Source of the DNA: Rallus limicola
Lineage: Eukaryota; Chordata; Aves; Gruiformes; Rallidae
DNA: 64,000 nt
Reading direction: 5' to 3'
NCBI GenBank assembly: GCA_022605955.1
Contig: JAKCOZ010000003.1
Coordinates: 10,921,331 to 10,985,330 of the forward strand
The notes beneath the pieces were generated by a model. The model did not search any database. It was given only the letters and a program-made list of their open reading frames with translations, and was not told the DNA's origin. Below are positions 34,701-49,700 of the stretch, piece after piece. Each line of letters opens with the position of its first letter. The first letter of the stretch is position 1. The position numbers and the translations under genes are program-made.

Positions 34701-37700
34701 TCTCAGATACCCTATGTTCCCTGGAGAGAACAACCACATCACGATATGGTCTAATACAGAAACCCCACTACATTTAGCACCGTACATACAAAGGCATGCG
34801 AGTAAGCAGCAACAGCAAGACCTATGACTGGGCAACGGACCACATGTGTGTCTGCACCCATTTTATCTTCTGTGTGGAAGGCCACAACTCTACAAAGGCC
34901 ATAGCTATTCAATACAGGGCCAGCTGCTGGTCTGTAAATTGCCAGCTTTAGGGTGATAATAGGCACAGATCTGAACCGATTTCTGATTCTTGTTATCTAT
35001 GAAGTAACAGCTGGCACAGAGAAATGCTTTTTAGACTCTCCTCCTTTCTGTAGCCTTGCTACTCTAGTGAAGTGTTGGCCATCCTGATCTGTCCAACTCA
35101 CCTGCATGCAAGGTGCAGGGCAGCAGCACAGGATTTTCACCACTGCAATACCATTCCTCTGTACCCCTTGCAAAGAGAATGGAAGTTACAGAATCATAAA
35201 TGGTTTCCTTACTCTCACAAGAGACTGAGAACCAGAGAGAAAAACTCTCACTACAGGAGGTAAGATCTTCCGCACATACCCTGAGGAACTCCTTATCAAG
35301 ACAGCAGGAAACAAGAAATAAGGAACTCAACAGCCACTCTTCAATCTGCTCTTTAGATCTCACAGTTTTACATGTGGAGAAGTCTGCATGCTCCCCATCA
35401 GGAGAGGCTGCTTAACAACACAGCAGGCCTCGATGTTACACAACTGCCTGGTTGTTTACATTAAAACAGGAAGAAGTCACTAAGTGCCTGCCTAGAATCT
35501 AGCCACACTACTTGTAATAGGAGCACACAATCCAGAAGCAGCAAGCATAGCAAAGAGGGAAAATATAGGATGCCCCAGGGGGGTGAGTTCAGAAGCAACA
35601 GCTGAAAGCATTGGACTGGTACCTACAAGAAAGTAGCTAAGGGGTGGGCTGGCTTCATAGCTCCTGCTGACCATGTAACTTCAGTAGGGTTCTATGGAGA
35701 ACCCCACATGCAGCCTTTGAGCCAAGTGGGATGGTGGTACAGGAGAAGAGAAAATTCTTTCTAAAGGAAAGAGGAATGAATGTTTTTATGCATGATGTTT
35801 GTGTATCAAGCTCAAGGAGACAGTGGTACTCATAACACAATCAAATCCTTGCACTGTTGCACAGTTTTGCCATGCCTGCCTTGCCATCACTGCTTTTTCA
35901 AATTAAAATCTGCGTGTATTGCAATTTTGAAGGTGTCCACAGAGTTTGTATTCCCCACCCTGCAGCAATACCCACACTTTTAGATGGACATTGTGGTAGT
36001 TTAATGCTGGCTGGAGGCCAGATGCCCACCAAGGTCACTCTATCACTCCCCTTTTCAGCTGGAGAGGAGAGAAAAAAATATATATATTGAGAGGCTTAGG
36101 AGTAAGGATAAAGACAGGGAGAGTTCATCCCGTAATCAGCATCTCCAACATGAGTTGTTTTCCACAGGGTTTCAGTTCTTCACCAATTGCCCCAGCATGA
36201 TTTCCATGGGGTGCAGTCCTTCAGGAACAGACTGCTCCAGCATGCTTCCCCACAGAGTCACAAGTCCCCCCAGCAAACCTGCTCCAGCATGGGTCCTTCT
36301 CTCCATGGGCTGCAGGTCCAGCATGGGCTTCTCACCCGGTCACAGCATCTTTCATGTGTCTCCACCTGCTCCACCGTGGGGTCCTCCTCAGGCTGGACTT
36401 GGGAATCTCTACTCCCCATCTCCTTCCATAGGCTGCAGGGGGACAGTGTGCTCCACCACGATCTTCTCCAGGGACTGCAGGGGAATCTTTCTCTCCAGTG
36501 CCTGGAGCACCCCCTCCCCCCATCTTCACTGACCTTTGTGTCTGCAGAGTTTCTTACATCTTCTCACTCCTTCCTCTGGTGGCAAAAAGTGGCTGCTTGT
36601 GGTTTTTTCCTCTTAAATATGGTATCACAGAGGTTGGTCAGCAGAGGGTCCATCCTTGAACCCAGCTGGTGTTTATTCTGTCAGGCCTAGGAAAAGCTTC
36701 TAGTAGCTTCTTGCATAAGCCACCCTACAGCCACCCCTTTCTACCCCCAAAACCTTGCTGCGCAAACCCACACAGAAATTAACATGGTTTTTGTTCCTCC
36801 ATTTTCATTTTATCACAGTAACAGAAGATTTTCTGGCAATGCTGATGAGACTGATGCTAGTAAGCAACATCGAACTCAAACAAGTGAATGAACCAGTCAT
36901 TTCCACCTGTGACAAAAGGACCTCTACTGCCTGCATCATCACCTCCCTTCTTACAGTAGTATTGAATTATCAATAACCTATTAGTAATTAAAGAAAAAAT
37001 GGCAATTCATACTGGCATCTGGCAGTCTCAACATGCTCTTCCTCTTCAGCCACACTGAAAGAAAATTCTCCCATGAAAAATTTTAGAGTGCAACAATACT
37101 GTGGTGTATGTGACACAAAGAATTCAAACAATAAAGTTGGCAGCTGTTATAAGATTTCTTTTCTGAAGCTATTTTCTGCATCTTCCTGCCTGAGCTGGGT
37201 CAGCCAATTAAGTACAGACTTACTTTTATTCTCCTAGCAAACATGAGCAGCAAAACAAACAGAAAGTACTATAAGGCCCCTAATCAGTCTAATCTAGCCA
37301 GCTGACTAACAGCACTGTAATAAAGAGGAGCCAAAACCATAAAAAAAACCCCCAGAACAACTTCCAGATTTCTTCTAGGCACTTTTTTCTTTTTTTTTTC
37401 CAAGAGAACAACTGTTGTAGGCTGTAATAGGTCCTGTAGTTTCTTTTGAATTTGGGAATAGGGAGATATATAAATATTTTGATACCTATTTAACAAAATA
37501 TGTTTTTATTGTTTATATAGAGATACTAACAGACAGGCGTGAAGAAACCAGAGACTCTATCTGAAATCAAACAATTACTAGGTGTGCTTACAGTCTGCAG
37601 AATTAAGCTCTCCAAAGAGAGACTCAGCCGTAAACCCCCTCTGTAAGTAAAGCCTGTGCACTAAACTAAGTCCTACTCAACTCCGTACAGTGAGATCCTG

Positions 37701-40700
37701 TCATTAACGCCACAGTGTGCATGCACAAGGGGGGCAAATTACAACTGCTGCCTACAGATTCCTGCTTGATTCTAGCTCTTCTCCCACTCACTACTGGTTC
37801 TTCTTGCTTTACACTTGAAAATGGAATAATGACATACTCCTTTATTGGGAACTAGAGCCTAGATACCAGAAGGTACTCAGACATGTAGCAGGCATTGATT
37901 TTAATGATGGCTTGAGTAAATCCTTCCTACTTAGGCCCAAGCCTCTTCCCTACCTAGTGCCTGGCATGGTTGAATCACTCTACAGAAGCCAGAGTACCTT
38001 TCAAGAAAAATAACCAACTGTTGCTACAGCTTTAACCAGTACCTTATTTCAAAGACTGCTGGCACAGTTTGCAGGACCCTGATCTTTCCTTAGAAGGTGT
38101 TTCATAAAAACTGCATCTTTTCAGACTTTGTTGGACAATTATTCTATTCTATCCCATGAAAATGCCTTCCTATTAGCAGCACTATTTTGACAGTAATTTC
38201 TGATATATAATGTAATCACTCTTACAGATGATATATCCCTGTAGAATTAAAAAAAACAGACCCTACCTCCAAAGAACCATCAGTCTAACAGCCATTGGCA
38301 AAGATCATCAGGGAAAAAAACTCAGCACAGAAATCAAATTGTCAAATGAAATGACTTGTCAGTTTCCTGAATTAAAGAGCAAAGTAGTAATGATTTTTAA
38401 ATTCATATATATATTAGTTTAGACACTGAAACATTCTCATGTGCTTTTCTGAGAAGCCTTCCTGAAGCCATAAAACAAGTCTGCACAAGTTCCCACTCTT
38501 TTGGATTGAAAAGAAAACTTATTTGCCCAAATGAAACACGGCTCATATATGGGCTACACCACCATTACTGGTGACCTGGATAAATTCCAAATGAAGACAA
38601 AGATCACGGGATCAGTAAATGGTTGAGGTTGGAAGAGACCTCTGAAGATCATCTAGTCCAGCCTCTCTAGCTCAATCAATGCCACCTATAACTGGTTGTC
38701 CAGGACCATGTCCAGATAGCTTTTGAGTATCTCCACAGATGGAGACTGCACAACAACTCTGGGCAACCTGTGCCAGTGCTCAGTCACCTTCACGGTGAAG
38801 AAGTGTTTCTTGATGCTCAGAGGGAACCTCCTGTGCTTCAGTTTGTGCCCATTGCCTCTGCTCCTGTCACTGGGCATAGTCTGCCCACAGGAGCCTGGCA
38901 TAGTCTTCTTTAGACCCTTCCTTCTGGCATGTATAGACATTGATGAGATCCCCTCTGAGCCCTCTCTTCCCCAGGCTGAACAGGCACAGCTCTCTCAGCC
39001 TCTCTCACAGGGGAGATGCTCCAGTCCCTTCATATCCTTATGGCCTTTGCTGGACTCTCTCCAGTATGTTCACACCCCACCTGTACAGTGGAGCCCAGCA
39101 CTGGACACAGTATGCCACTGGTGGCCTCACCAGTGCTGAGTGGAAGGGAAAAAAAACACACTGCTCTCGACCTGCTGGTAACACTCCTAATGCAACCCAA
39201 GATACTATTTGCCTTCCTTGCTGAGAAGTGATTCCTGTCCTTTTGCTCATCTTCACATCAGATAAATATACTGATTTGTTCTATACACTTTTATTTTTAC
39301 CTTTTTCTTGACAATGACACATTTTAAACCCCAACCTTAAACAAGCTGATTATTTTCTTTCCAGCTCAGAAATTATTATGCATACTGCGGAAATTATGCT
39401 TGGAAACTTAAGACTGGGAAGAGATTAGCTAGCTTCACAATGAATTGTTAATTTTGATAATGACATTTGGGATGAAGGATGGTCTCAGATTTCATATCTG
39501 GCTTAATTTCCTGGCACTGTTAATATATTTCTGCCTGACCTTTGCAAGAGTTAGTTTCTTCATACTTCCATCTCTCAGCTGTAGCAGATAATAACTGCCA
39601 TCATTCCAACTGTTTCTTGTTTAAAACTGCAGCTTTCTGGGTCAGAGGCTACTTCCTACCATGCATCCAATTTGCAGCTTAGGATCTCCTCACCTACCAA
39701 GCAGTCTGCTAGATGATAATGCTGTCAAACTAACTGGCTCTTTATCCACAATCCAAGTATGTGTAACATATTTCCTACTTGTATCAAGATCAATACTAAC
39801 ATTACTCATTTCCAAGTAGTGCTGGCAGAATAAGAATCATTATTGCATAAGCAAAATGACCAGCTTGAAAAAAAAAAAAAAAAAAAAGAAGAAAAAAAAA
39901 GGCCATTGTCAGCAGCACAGCTGCTCTCCACCCATAAATCAACTCTACTGTAACAGGAAGCAGTTTATATGGGGCTTGCTCCTGCAGGGTACTTAGTCAC
40001 TGAAAAATGTCTGTCTCACAAGAAAAAGCATACTCATTCTACATACAAGTGAATGTCAAAAACTTAATAGTGCTGTACTGCAGAGAACAGCCTAGGTACC
40101 CATGCTCATTTAGCAATGAAATATTGCCAGCAGTCTCACGAAAGCACAAAGAAGCTGCATAAACCAGTCCAAACACTAAAAAAACACTAAAAAAAAAAAG
40201 ACTTCCAGATAGAGTACACCTATCACTACTAATAATAAATTTACCTCTTAAAATGCAGAACTATATTTCTGAAATACTTGGTGTAGTTGGCTGATCTTTA
40301 AATGTAACTTTTTCCCCATTTGTTCAAATTTTCTCAAACATCAAATAATCAAGAAGGGGAGAACTGACTGGATTTTGGAAAATAAGTCCTTTCTTATGAT
40401 TCTCAGTAAATCCAAAACATTAGCATCCCTCCTTGTGTTACATCAACCTCCTCTCTTCTCCCACTGTTGTATTTGATCTCTCTTCTGTAGAGCCTCATTT
40501 TTACTGCATATATCTTCCTACCTGGCTCCTACTGGGCTTTCCTAAACCCATCCATGCCATTTCAGATTCTCCTTAAAACTCAGACTGTGCTCTCACCTAT
40601 GTTCCTCCCTTACATCTAAGAACAAGATATCTCTTCAGAAAACTCTTCCCAAGGAGCTACACTTTGTTTCATTCTTCAAAGCCTAGTATTTCTTCTACGT

Positions 40701-43700
40701 CTGTCACAGCTCAACTTCTTGTAATCCCATTCCTGCCTCCTATCACATCTTCTTGTATCAATCTCGCTTTTCGCCATAAGCACTGAGGCTAACACTTCAT
40801 TCCACAGAAACTTAATTTAATATGTTACTATATGGTTTAACTTCACTTGTCCCCTTGTTTTTTGCTAAAACGATACAATTAAAATGGAATGTTACCCACC
40901 TGTCAATGAATTGGTCAATTATGACAAGATCCCCAGGCTGTATTTCCTCTCGCAAGGAGCCGCAGGCAGTAGTCACTAAAACGTGCGAACAGTTTTCTTC
41001 TTTTAATGCCCAGATATTGGCACGGTAATTGACATTTGATGGCATAATTGTATGATGTCTTCCATGTCTGCAAAGATATGTGTTTCAAGAGCAAAATAAA
41101 TCAGATTGAAATTGCCTTAATTCTCCCAGATAGAGAATTTCAGAAAATGTAATTTCCCCAAGAATACTGGAAATTGCCATTTTGGCTACTTCCAGTGTAC
41201 CTTGTTTTCCTAATGGTATTAAGGTTCTGTCAGTTTTGGTGTAGTGGTGTAGTTTTCTCTTTAAATGCAAAATTTTAAAGTTCAAGACTACAATGAAAAG
41301 AATCTTGAAAATACATTTGGAATATACTTTAGCAGCTTCAAGGGTAAAAAAAACCCATTTTTTCTCTGAATTTCTGAGTTCCACAGGCTCTGAAAACCCA
41401 GGTATAACAAATGAAATCTTCCATATGCTGCAACAAATTTGGAAGATTTAAATATATCTCTACCCCTTTTCAGCTCAGATGTGGCTTGTATTCTCCCACC
41501 TAGAAAAGAGTGGCACATCACAGGAAATTTTAAAATAGAGAGAGCACATTGTGTTAATCTGCCAATTTCCTAAAGAAAAAAGTGGAATCATCACCTTTTT
41601 CTCTTTGCACTTGAGATTATCTGACAGCTTTCATGAAATAGAAGAATGACTTCACACTGTTGTGTTTTGGTTTTTTTTTTTCACCAAAGAACAAAATACA
41701 TAGTCTTTCATTTTATCTCAGTCATCACTATTGAGGTCCCTCACATAATGATTAAAGACATTTGAAAATTATTTTCAACCATGTAAGAAGAAAGGAGGAA
41801 CTGAATTTTGCAATTAATTTTTTATAGAGACCAAAAGATCTTAAGAACTAGATCGTTTGGGGACTGGTAGTTGCACACAACATGACCGAGCACTGTCAGG
41901 CAGGAGTCCCATGTTGTCATTAGCATTCCTGATAAGCTACTGGGTGTGTAGATTTATTGTATATTGATGCAATTGCTGTCATAATCCTCTTTTACAATAT
42001 ACATGCCCCACCTCCCACCCCTGCCAAATATGGCATTCATTAACGACTCTGTAATTTTTCCCAAAACAGAAAGTGAAGTTGCAGGTACCTTAGCCCCAAA
42101 AGCCCTACGACATGGGATACTAACTCCTAAGCAATGAAGATAACAGCCAGAGAACTCATTAATCAAAGAAAATTATTTGGAAGAGTCTGCAGTGGTACCA
42201 GACATTCAGTCCAACTGAAAACGGAATTTCCCAGTTTCACAAAGGAAGTTTGCAAACATAGGGAGCAGTCAGATTACTGAGGCTATCAGGCACCACCTAC
42301 CTACCACCCAGGCAGGCAACTTTGCAGGCTGCCATTCCTGCTAGGGCAGCACCCCCACTGGATTTCTCCTTCCTCACCTAGACAGTATCTTTAGTACTCT
42401 CAGTCTCTGCAGCATCATATTTGTTCAGGAAAACCCCCAGACTTCTGGATTTTGCTAGCCACCACACAGAGCAAGATGAAGTCAGAGCAAAACATCAGCT
42501 CACTCGCTTTTGAGAAAACTGTAAGACACATAATATAAAATCCCCTAAAATGCTCGTTTACCTTGCCAACAGCACACAGTCCACATTCTTTATCTTTCCC
42601 AGTATCAGAGCATCTGATGGCTGCAAATCAAGCATATAACATTTGATATGGCAGATTAGTAAAAGAGTCTGGAAGAGTAAAAACACATTTGACACTAGAA
42701 GGATTACAGTAATTTTTCTGTGTTCATTCTAACAATATCACAGCTCCTTACTTTAGGGTTTAAAACAGTAATACTTTCAAATACTTTGAAACATGATATC
42801 ATCAGTGCTATACAAACATGAAAAAAGAAGCATGCACACTTTGGCTTTAAATGGGTTATCAAGTCTCCCTCTCTCCTGTAAATGTTAGTTGCTTTTTTCT
42901 AAACAGGTGCTATTCCTTACTAAAAGCTTGCTCCCAACAAATTACATTTAATTTGTGCCTTTCCATAATGCTCCCATTTCCTTCTTTGTTTCCTTTCTAT
43001 CATGGGCCCCTTGCTTACACTGTTGGGGGTAAGGAGGAGCTCAGGACTCCCCCAAATCCCCCAGCTTCCTGATAAACTCCTTCCCCGCTGCTGGAAGTCC
43101 TGCTATTGGAAAGTGTACTGTGATACCATGGTGAAGTTCTGGTATGCAGCAGCAGAAACAGTGTTGTACTTAGTCAGCTGATAAGCCAGGAGACAGCATG
43201 TGGCCTCCTCTCACAGCTGGGACACATGCCCTGCCTTGGAGATGGTGATTCTGCACACATGGGAGCAGCCCCCAAGGCACCGACCACCACTACAACAAAT
43301 TAACTTCTCTGTGGGCTGTTTTCTGCTCCTGGACTGTGTGTACCAGGGATCTGAAACACACAATGCTTTTAGCTTCCATTCTTATTAGAAAACATAAAGC
43401 CTATGTTTAATTGTATGCTAAATGTCATTTATGCTGAACAGCAGTGCAGCTGGATGTGCTGCTTCTCCTGCCCAACTCAGAGGCACATGCATTTCCCTCT
43501 TTTTAGTGCAGTGTAGAAGGTAAATAAATTGGAAGTAACTGTGTCCTAGGAATTAAAGCTCAGAGTCTGGAAGTATCTGGAAAGACTCAACACATCTGCA
43601 TTTAGAACTGTGCTGTTGCTTGCTACTTGGTATGATTTTACTTGGTTTTTAACACTACCTGCATGATTTAAATTATAATTGTTTTTCTACTCCCTATTGC

Positions 43701-46700
43701 ACAGCTCTTTTTGGCTATTTTTAATGTGAAATCTCTTTAAAATACCATCATTTACTCACTGACTTGGATTTAGATTTTGCCAGACAGATTTACCACTTTA
43801 TTTTTTAGTGGGGGGAATGTTTCAGAAAATTTATTTTTAGAACTGTAGTATATTCTGCCTCCTTTTAAAAATTCCTCATTTAATATTAACCTAGAGACAT
43901 TTAAATGTTTAATCTATCTACCTTCTTTACATATACTCTTCTGAAACAAGTATGACCTTAAAAGTGGAATTTCACACAGGGTGGAGAGCATTTTGATGTT
44001 GCAACATTCCATAATAATGATGGTTCACAATAGCTACTATCTGGGGGGTTGATTTTTGGGTTTGTTTTCTTTTGCTTAAAGAGCACACATTTGCTGTGTG
44101 AAGGAATAAACATGCAACTTAGTTCACAGCTGGATACAAAAAATACGCTTAAAAACTGAAAGAACTTCAGCTGAAATTCCTTGCCTCCTCTCAAAATGAC
44201 CAGATGAATACATTTCTTGCTAAAGACAATGAGGAGAAAATGAAAGATTTGGAACAAACAATGTAATGCTAAATGATGACCTGACAGTTTAAGAAAAGAA
44301 TCTGCAGATACCCCATCATGGATCTTTAAAAAGAAGCAATATAGTTAAATTAGTGTGTAAAATTACAAGGTCATGAAAGATAAAGAAATTTCAAATGATG
44401 CATTAAGCATGTAACAGAATGAACTCATACTTCAGTTCTGCTCTCTCCCCAGCAAGTTCTTTCCAGTGCTGTACCTCTCTACCATTAGCTCAGTCGTAGT
44501 AAGGACCTTTGAAATGCGGATAAAGTAATACAAACTTAAAATCTGACAGTCTGAATTTAAAGATGGAATACGGTATTTTAAAAACAGGATTTAATATATG
44601 ACCAAATAAAAACTTCTCAAACATTAGTAATTCCTAAACATTTTTAACTACTTTCCCCCTTCTAAAAAGTCCAAGTCAGATATGTATTACTCCATGTTGC
44701 AAAACAGAAAGCAAAGAACAGTAAATTAGGACAGTAACAAACAACTGAAATAAATTCCCTCCGTAATATAAATATGCATAAACTGTTCTTCTGGTGTTAA
44801 CAGAATGCCTTTTTCCCTTGGTCTCACCTCAGAAGCAAGCTACAACAGAAAACAAAATGAAGAACCAGAATGAACATAGAAGGAAAATTTCAGACGGAGA
44901 AGTATCTTATAGAGTCACTAAGCGTACATTTTACATGTGATCTACCTTAGGAACCTAATGATGTACCTCATTTTGGGGAGGCAGAAGAAGAGCTTAAGCG
45001 TTACATCACATGGTCTGATTTTCCTGATGCAAGCACACAAAACCCATCTGCAACCAGCCCCACCCACCCCGCCGCTCTGTTTGCCCAAGAGACCGATGAC
45101 CACAACAAAAAGGTGGGGAGCGGCTCCTAAAACAATCTTCTAGAACAGGAAGATATTTTGCTGATTTGGGGAAAGGTGATTCAGAACCAAGTTCTGTCAT
45201 CCAGGAGGCAAAGCAATCTACCTGGAAGTGCATTCTGAACAAAGTTTTATTAGTAGCTTCAATATTCAATAATGAAGATTAACCGCTATAGCAAGCACTT
45301 TTCATATCCTGTAAGTGAGGAATAGCTGAAGATGGAATGCCAAAAGGTTTTATGATATTTTCACAGAATACCAAATTTTTGATGCAATGAATATGGTAGA
45401 AGCACATAAGGGTGAAAGTAAGGCTGAAATATTAACATTATTTAAAAAAAAACCCACAACACCACAAATATACTCTGTCTTCATTAGTATTAATAATGTA
45501 ATTTAAAAGATCATGGGAGGACCAATGCCCATGTAAAGAACTGCAGTTCCCACGGTAGATTCTTTTAAACTTTTCCAGATTTAACCTGAAAAAACATCTC
45601 CATGAATAATGGAGATAAATCTTCACAATTTGAGAAGGCCAAAGCAGAAAATAATTCAAGGACTGTATGAAACAAAATATAAACTATTATTCTGCTTCTA
45701 AATAAAGAACCACCCTGATATCTGTTGGAAAAGTAGCATAGCAAGCTGTAGGCAATCAAAGAGACTCCTGGAGTGCCTAGAGGACAACTTCCTGAGACAG
45801 GAAATAGACAGCCCTACTCGAGGGGAAGTGATACTGGACCTGATGACCACCAGTGTGAGGAAGCTCATCAGGGATGTCAAGATCGGAGGCAGACTGGGCT
45901 GGAGTTATCATGCACTGGTGCAGTTTGCTGTCCTAAGGTGTATGAACCAAATAAGAAGAGTAGTCAGGACCCTGAATTTCAGGAAAGCCAACTTCGAGTT
46001 CTTCAAGGAGCTAACCATTAGGACCCACTGGAAAATGACCCTTGAAGAAAAAGGGGTGGAACAGAGCTGGCAGATCTTTAAGGACACTTTCAACAAAGCA
46101 CAAGAGCTCTCTATCCCCAGGTGTAAGAAGTCAGGCAAGGGAGGTAAGAGACCAGCATGTCTGAGTTGAAACCTGCTGGTCAAACTAAAAGGCAAAATGG
46201 AACTCTACAGACAGTGGAAACAGGGACAGGTATCCTGGGAAAAGTACAGGGATGTTGCCCAGTTGTGAATGGACGAGGTCAGGAAGGCCAAGGTACGCTT
46301 GGAGCTGAACTTGGCAAGTGATGCCAAGAAAAAGAAGGGCTTCTACAGGTACATGAACTAGAAAAGGAAGGTTAAAGAAAAGTGTACCCCCCCAGATGAG
46401 TGACAGTGGTGAACTGGTGACAAAAGATGAGGAAAAGGCTGAGGTTCTCAACAACTTTTATGCCTGTCTTCACTGGCAACCTCTCTCCTCAATGCTCTTA
46501 AGTTGAGGGCCCACACGATTGGGACCGGGGAGACAGAGCCCCTCCTGCTGTCAGTGAAGAGAAGGTTTGTGACCATCTGAGGAACCTGAACATACACAAG
46601 TCCACGGGACCTGATAAGATGCATCCCAGAGTACTGAAGGAATTGACTGATGTACTTGCCAAGCCACTCTCTATGGTACTTGAAAAGTCGTGGCAGTCAG

Positions 46701-49700
46701 GTATAGTCCCTAGTGACTGGAAGACAGGAAACATCATGGCCATGTTTAAAAAGGGTGGGAAGGTGGACCTTGGGAACTACTGCCCCTGTCAGTCACACCT
46801 CTGTGTTTGGGAACAGCTCCTCCTAGAAGCTATGCAAGGCACATGGAAGACAGGGACATGATCTGAGACAGCCAGCATGGCTTTACCTGGGGCAAGTCCT
46901 GCCTGACCAATCCAGTGGCTTTCTACAATGGAATGACTGCATCAGTGGACAAGGGCAGAGCTACAGATGTCATCTGTCTGGATTTCTGCCAGGCCTTTGA
47001 CACGGTGCCCCACAACACCCTTCTCTCTAAGTTGGAGAGGGAGGGATTTGACAGGTGGACTGTTCAGTGCATAAGGAATTGGCTGGATGGTCACATCCAG
47101 AGGGTGGTGGTCAGTGGCTCCAAGTCCCACTGGAAGACGGTGACAAGCAGAGTTCCTCAGGGTCTGTGCTGGGCCTGGTGCTGTTGAATACCTTTAATAC
47201 TGATACTGACAGTGGGATTGAGTGCAACCTCAGCAAATTTGCTGATGACACCAAGCTGAGTGGTGAAAAGTCAATGTGCCAGAGGGATGGGATGCCATCC
47301 AGAGGGACCTGGACAGGCTGGAGAAGCGGGCCCAGGTGAACCTCATGAGGTTCAACAAAGCCAAGTGCAGGGTTCAGCACCTGGGCCTGAACAATCCCCA
47401 TTATCCATACAGGTTAGGAGATGATGTGCTGGAAAGGAGCCCTGAGGAAAAGGACTTGGGAGTACTCATGGATGAGAAGCTGGACATGAGCCACCATAGT
47501 GTGTCTGCAGCCCAGAAGGCCAAGTGCATCCCGGGCTGCATCACAAGAAGAGTGGCCAGCAGATCAAGGGGTGATTCTGCCCCTCTGCTCTGCTCTGCTC
47601 TGGTGAGACCTCACCTGGAGTACTGCATCCAGCTTTGGAGGCCTCAGCATGAGAAGGCCATGGGCCTGTGGGAGCACATCCAGAGGAGGCCATGAGGATG
47701 ATCAAAGGGCTGGAGCACCTCTCCTCTGAAGACAGGCTGAGAGAGTTGGGCTTGTTCAGCTTGGAGAAGGCTCCATGGGGACCTTATATTGGCCTTCCAG
47801 TACCTGAAAGGTGCCTATAAGAAAGCTGAAGAACAGTTCATGAGGGCATGGAGCAGTAGGATGAAGGGTAATGGTTTTAAACTCAAAAAGGGGCGATTTA
47901 GGTTGGGTATTAGGAAAAAGTTCTTTAATATGAGGGTGGTGGATGACTGGCACAGGTTGCCCAGAGAGGTAGTAGAGGCCCCATCCTTGGGGACATCCAA
48001 GGTCAGGCTTGATGGGGCTCTGAGTGACCTGATCTAGTGAAGATGTCCCTGCTTACTGCAGGGGTTTGGACTAGGTGACCTCTAATGGTCCCTTCCAACC
48101 TTACACATATATCTATGATTAAAGAAATGTCTATTTTCCTGTTGTGAAATGTCAAAGGAACATCTCCATTATAAAGGTTTTCAGCGCTAAGTCTTTTGCC
48201 TGTGTCCTTGCCAAAAAGCTTGTGAATTAAATTCCAAAATTTAAGGAAAATAGAATTGTATACTTTGGATTTTTACAGGATAGAAGGAAATGGAAACGCA
48301 CTTTTTAAGCTAGTCCTTGAATTTTCCTTTTGACATTCAGGCATCTATTTTCAGTCTTCCAATTTTTGCTAAATAGGCTTGATGTCACATATCTAACTCT
48401 CTCAGCAACTAAAAGATCACAAATTTCTGAGCATTTTATTTAGAATAAGCCCATTACCTCTTAAAATTTCAGGCAGATTCTCATGTAACAGCTTTATGAA
48501 AAAGCATTTTTATGGCAGAAAAAAAACCAATTTGGTTTTATTTCAGTAACAATCAATAACAAGACATACCTGTAGAAAAAAATACCAACATAAACCACAA
48601 AGTTTTCCAAGCACACTTAAAAAAACCGCAACCATGTAATTCGCCCTTTTGTATTTAGCAATAGCTGCTTCTCTCATCTCTGTTGTTCTAAAATGAGAGG
48701 CAGGCTGTGTAAGACCTTTCTGAATGCTGCAAAGTCTCAGCAGCAAAATAAGATCCTTCTAATGATACCAATTAAACTTATGAGGATATTTTCGTGCTTC
48801 ATGTCATCAACTTGACTCACTCAGTGCACTTCACACTATTGGAATCTGCAGTCTAAACCCTGCACACCTTACACTAGAACTGATCTGCAAGTTTCTCCAT
48901 GAGGATGAAAGCTGCATTCAAAAACTGAAGTTGGTGCAATTCTATGCAGGAGTGAATCTACATGAAACAACCATCAGACTGAAGGCCTGAACTCAGATCT
49001 ACAGGCAGAGAGGAGAGGCTGGTCAGCAGAGGTAAGGACAAATGCTTGCTGTTTGGCTATGCTCCCTTTCAAAGATACAGAGCCCATGGAAGTTGCAGTT
49101 TTCCACCCAGGTCAGTTTAACAGTCCCAACTCAGCTCACTGCAGTATCTAGAATCCAGACTTGGATTCCTACCATGACATCTCAGTTATATGCATTCCCC
49201 CTCTGTACAGAGATGGAATATTCACAAGCTTTTTCTTTATGTTGAACCTATGCTAAATGCATAAGACACAAGTCCCAGACACCGAATGTCCACTGATCAA
49301 GGTTTATCACAAACCACTACAGGCAATCAAGATTTATTTTCCTATATTCGTTTTGCATTCTGTGAAGAAAACAGGGAGAAGACAGTAGGTAAACTGCTTC
49401 CTAAATGAAATTTAAAAAGCCATCCATACTGACCAAATGTGCAGGGCTGAGGAACCTTTATCCACTCGCTTGTGCAGGAGACATCCTATAGGCACTCCTA
49501 CTCTTCTCAGCAAGACTAAACCCTACTGCAAGCCACCTACTGCACTGCAGAATTTGGGCCTCTCAAATTCTGTTGCATTCCAGTGTTGTGATAGAACTGC
49601 CCTGCAAATGGTGGGCTGCCACTGTACCCTTAAGTTTGATCTGAACAGACCCCTGGTGAGGGAGAGAAGTGTTTCACCCTTCCAGGATACAAAGACTTCA

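Larger units (their letters stand above)
33508..40899 (-). other. MTAP: MTAP intron 4
   Basis: 7.4 kb intron with an LTR (35992-36774) and a CR1 (38608-39235). An A-rich tract lies at about 39868-39900. The rest is AT-rich and I see no exon, RNA gene or further repeat. Intron 3 (41068-42561) is 1.5 kb of similar DNA. Confidence 0.9.

Noticed and set aside
39868..39900. A-rich tract as a sign of a processed pseudogene
   Set aside because: No recognisable gene-derived sequence precedes it on either strand.
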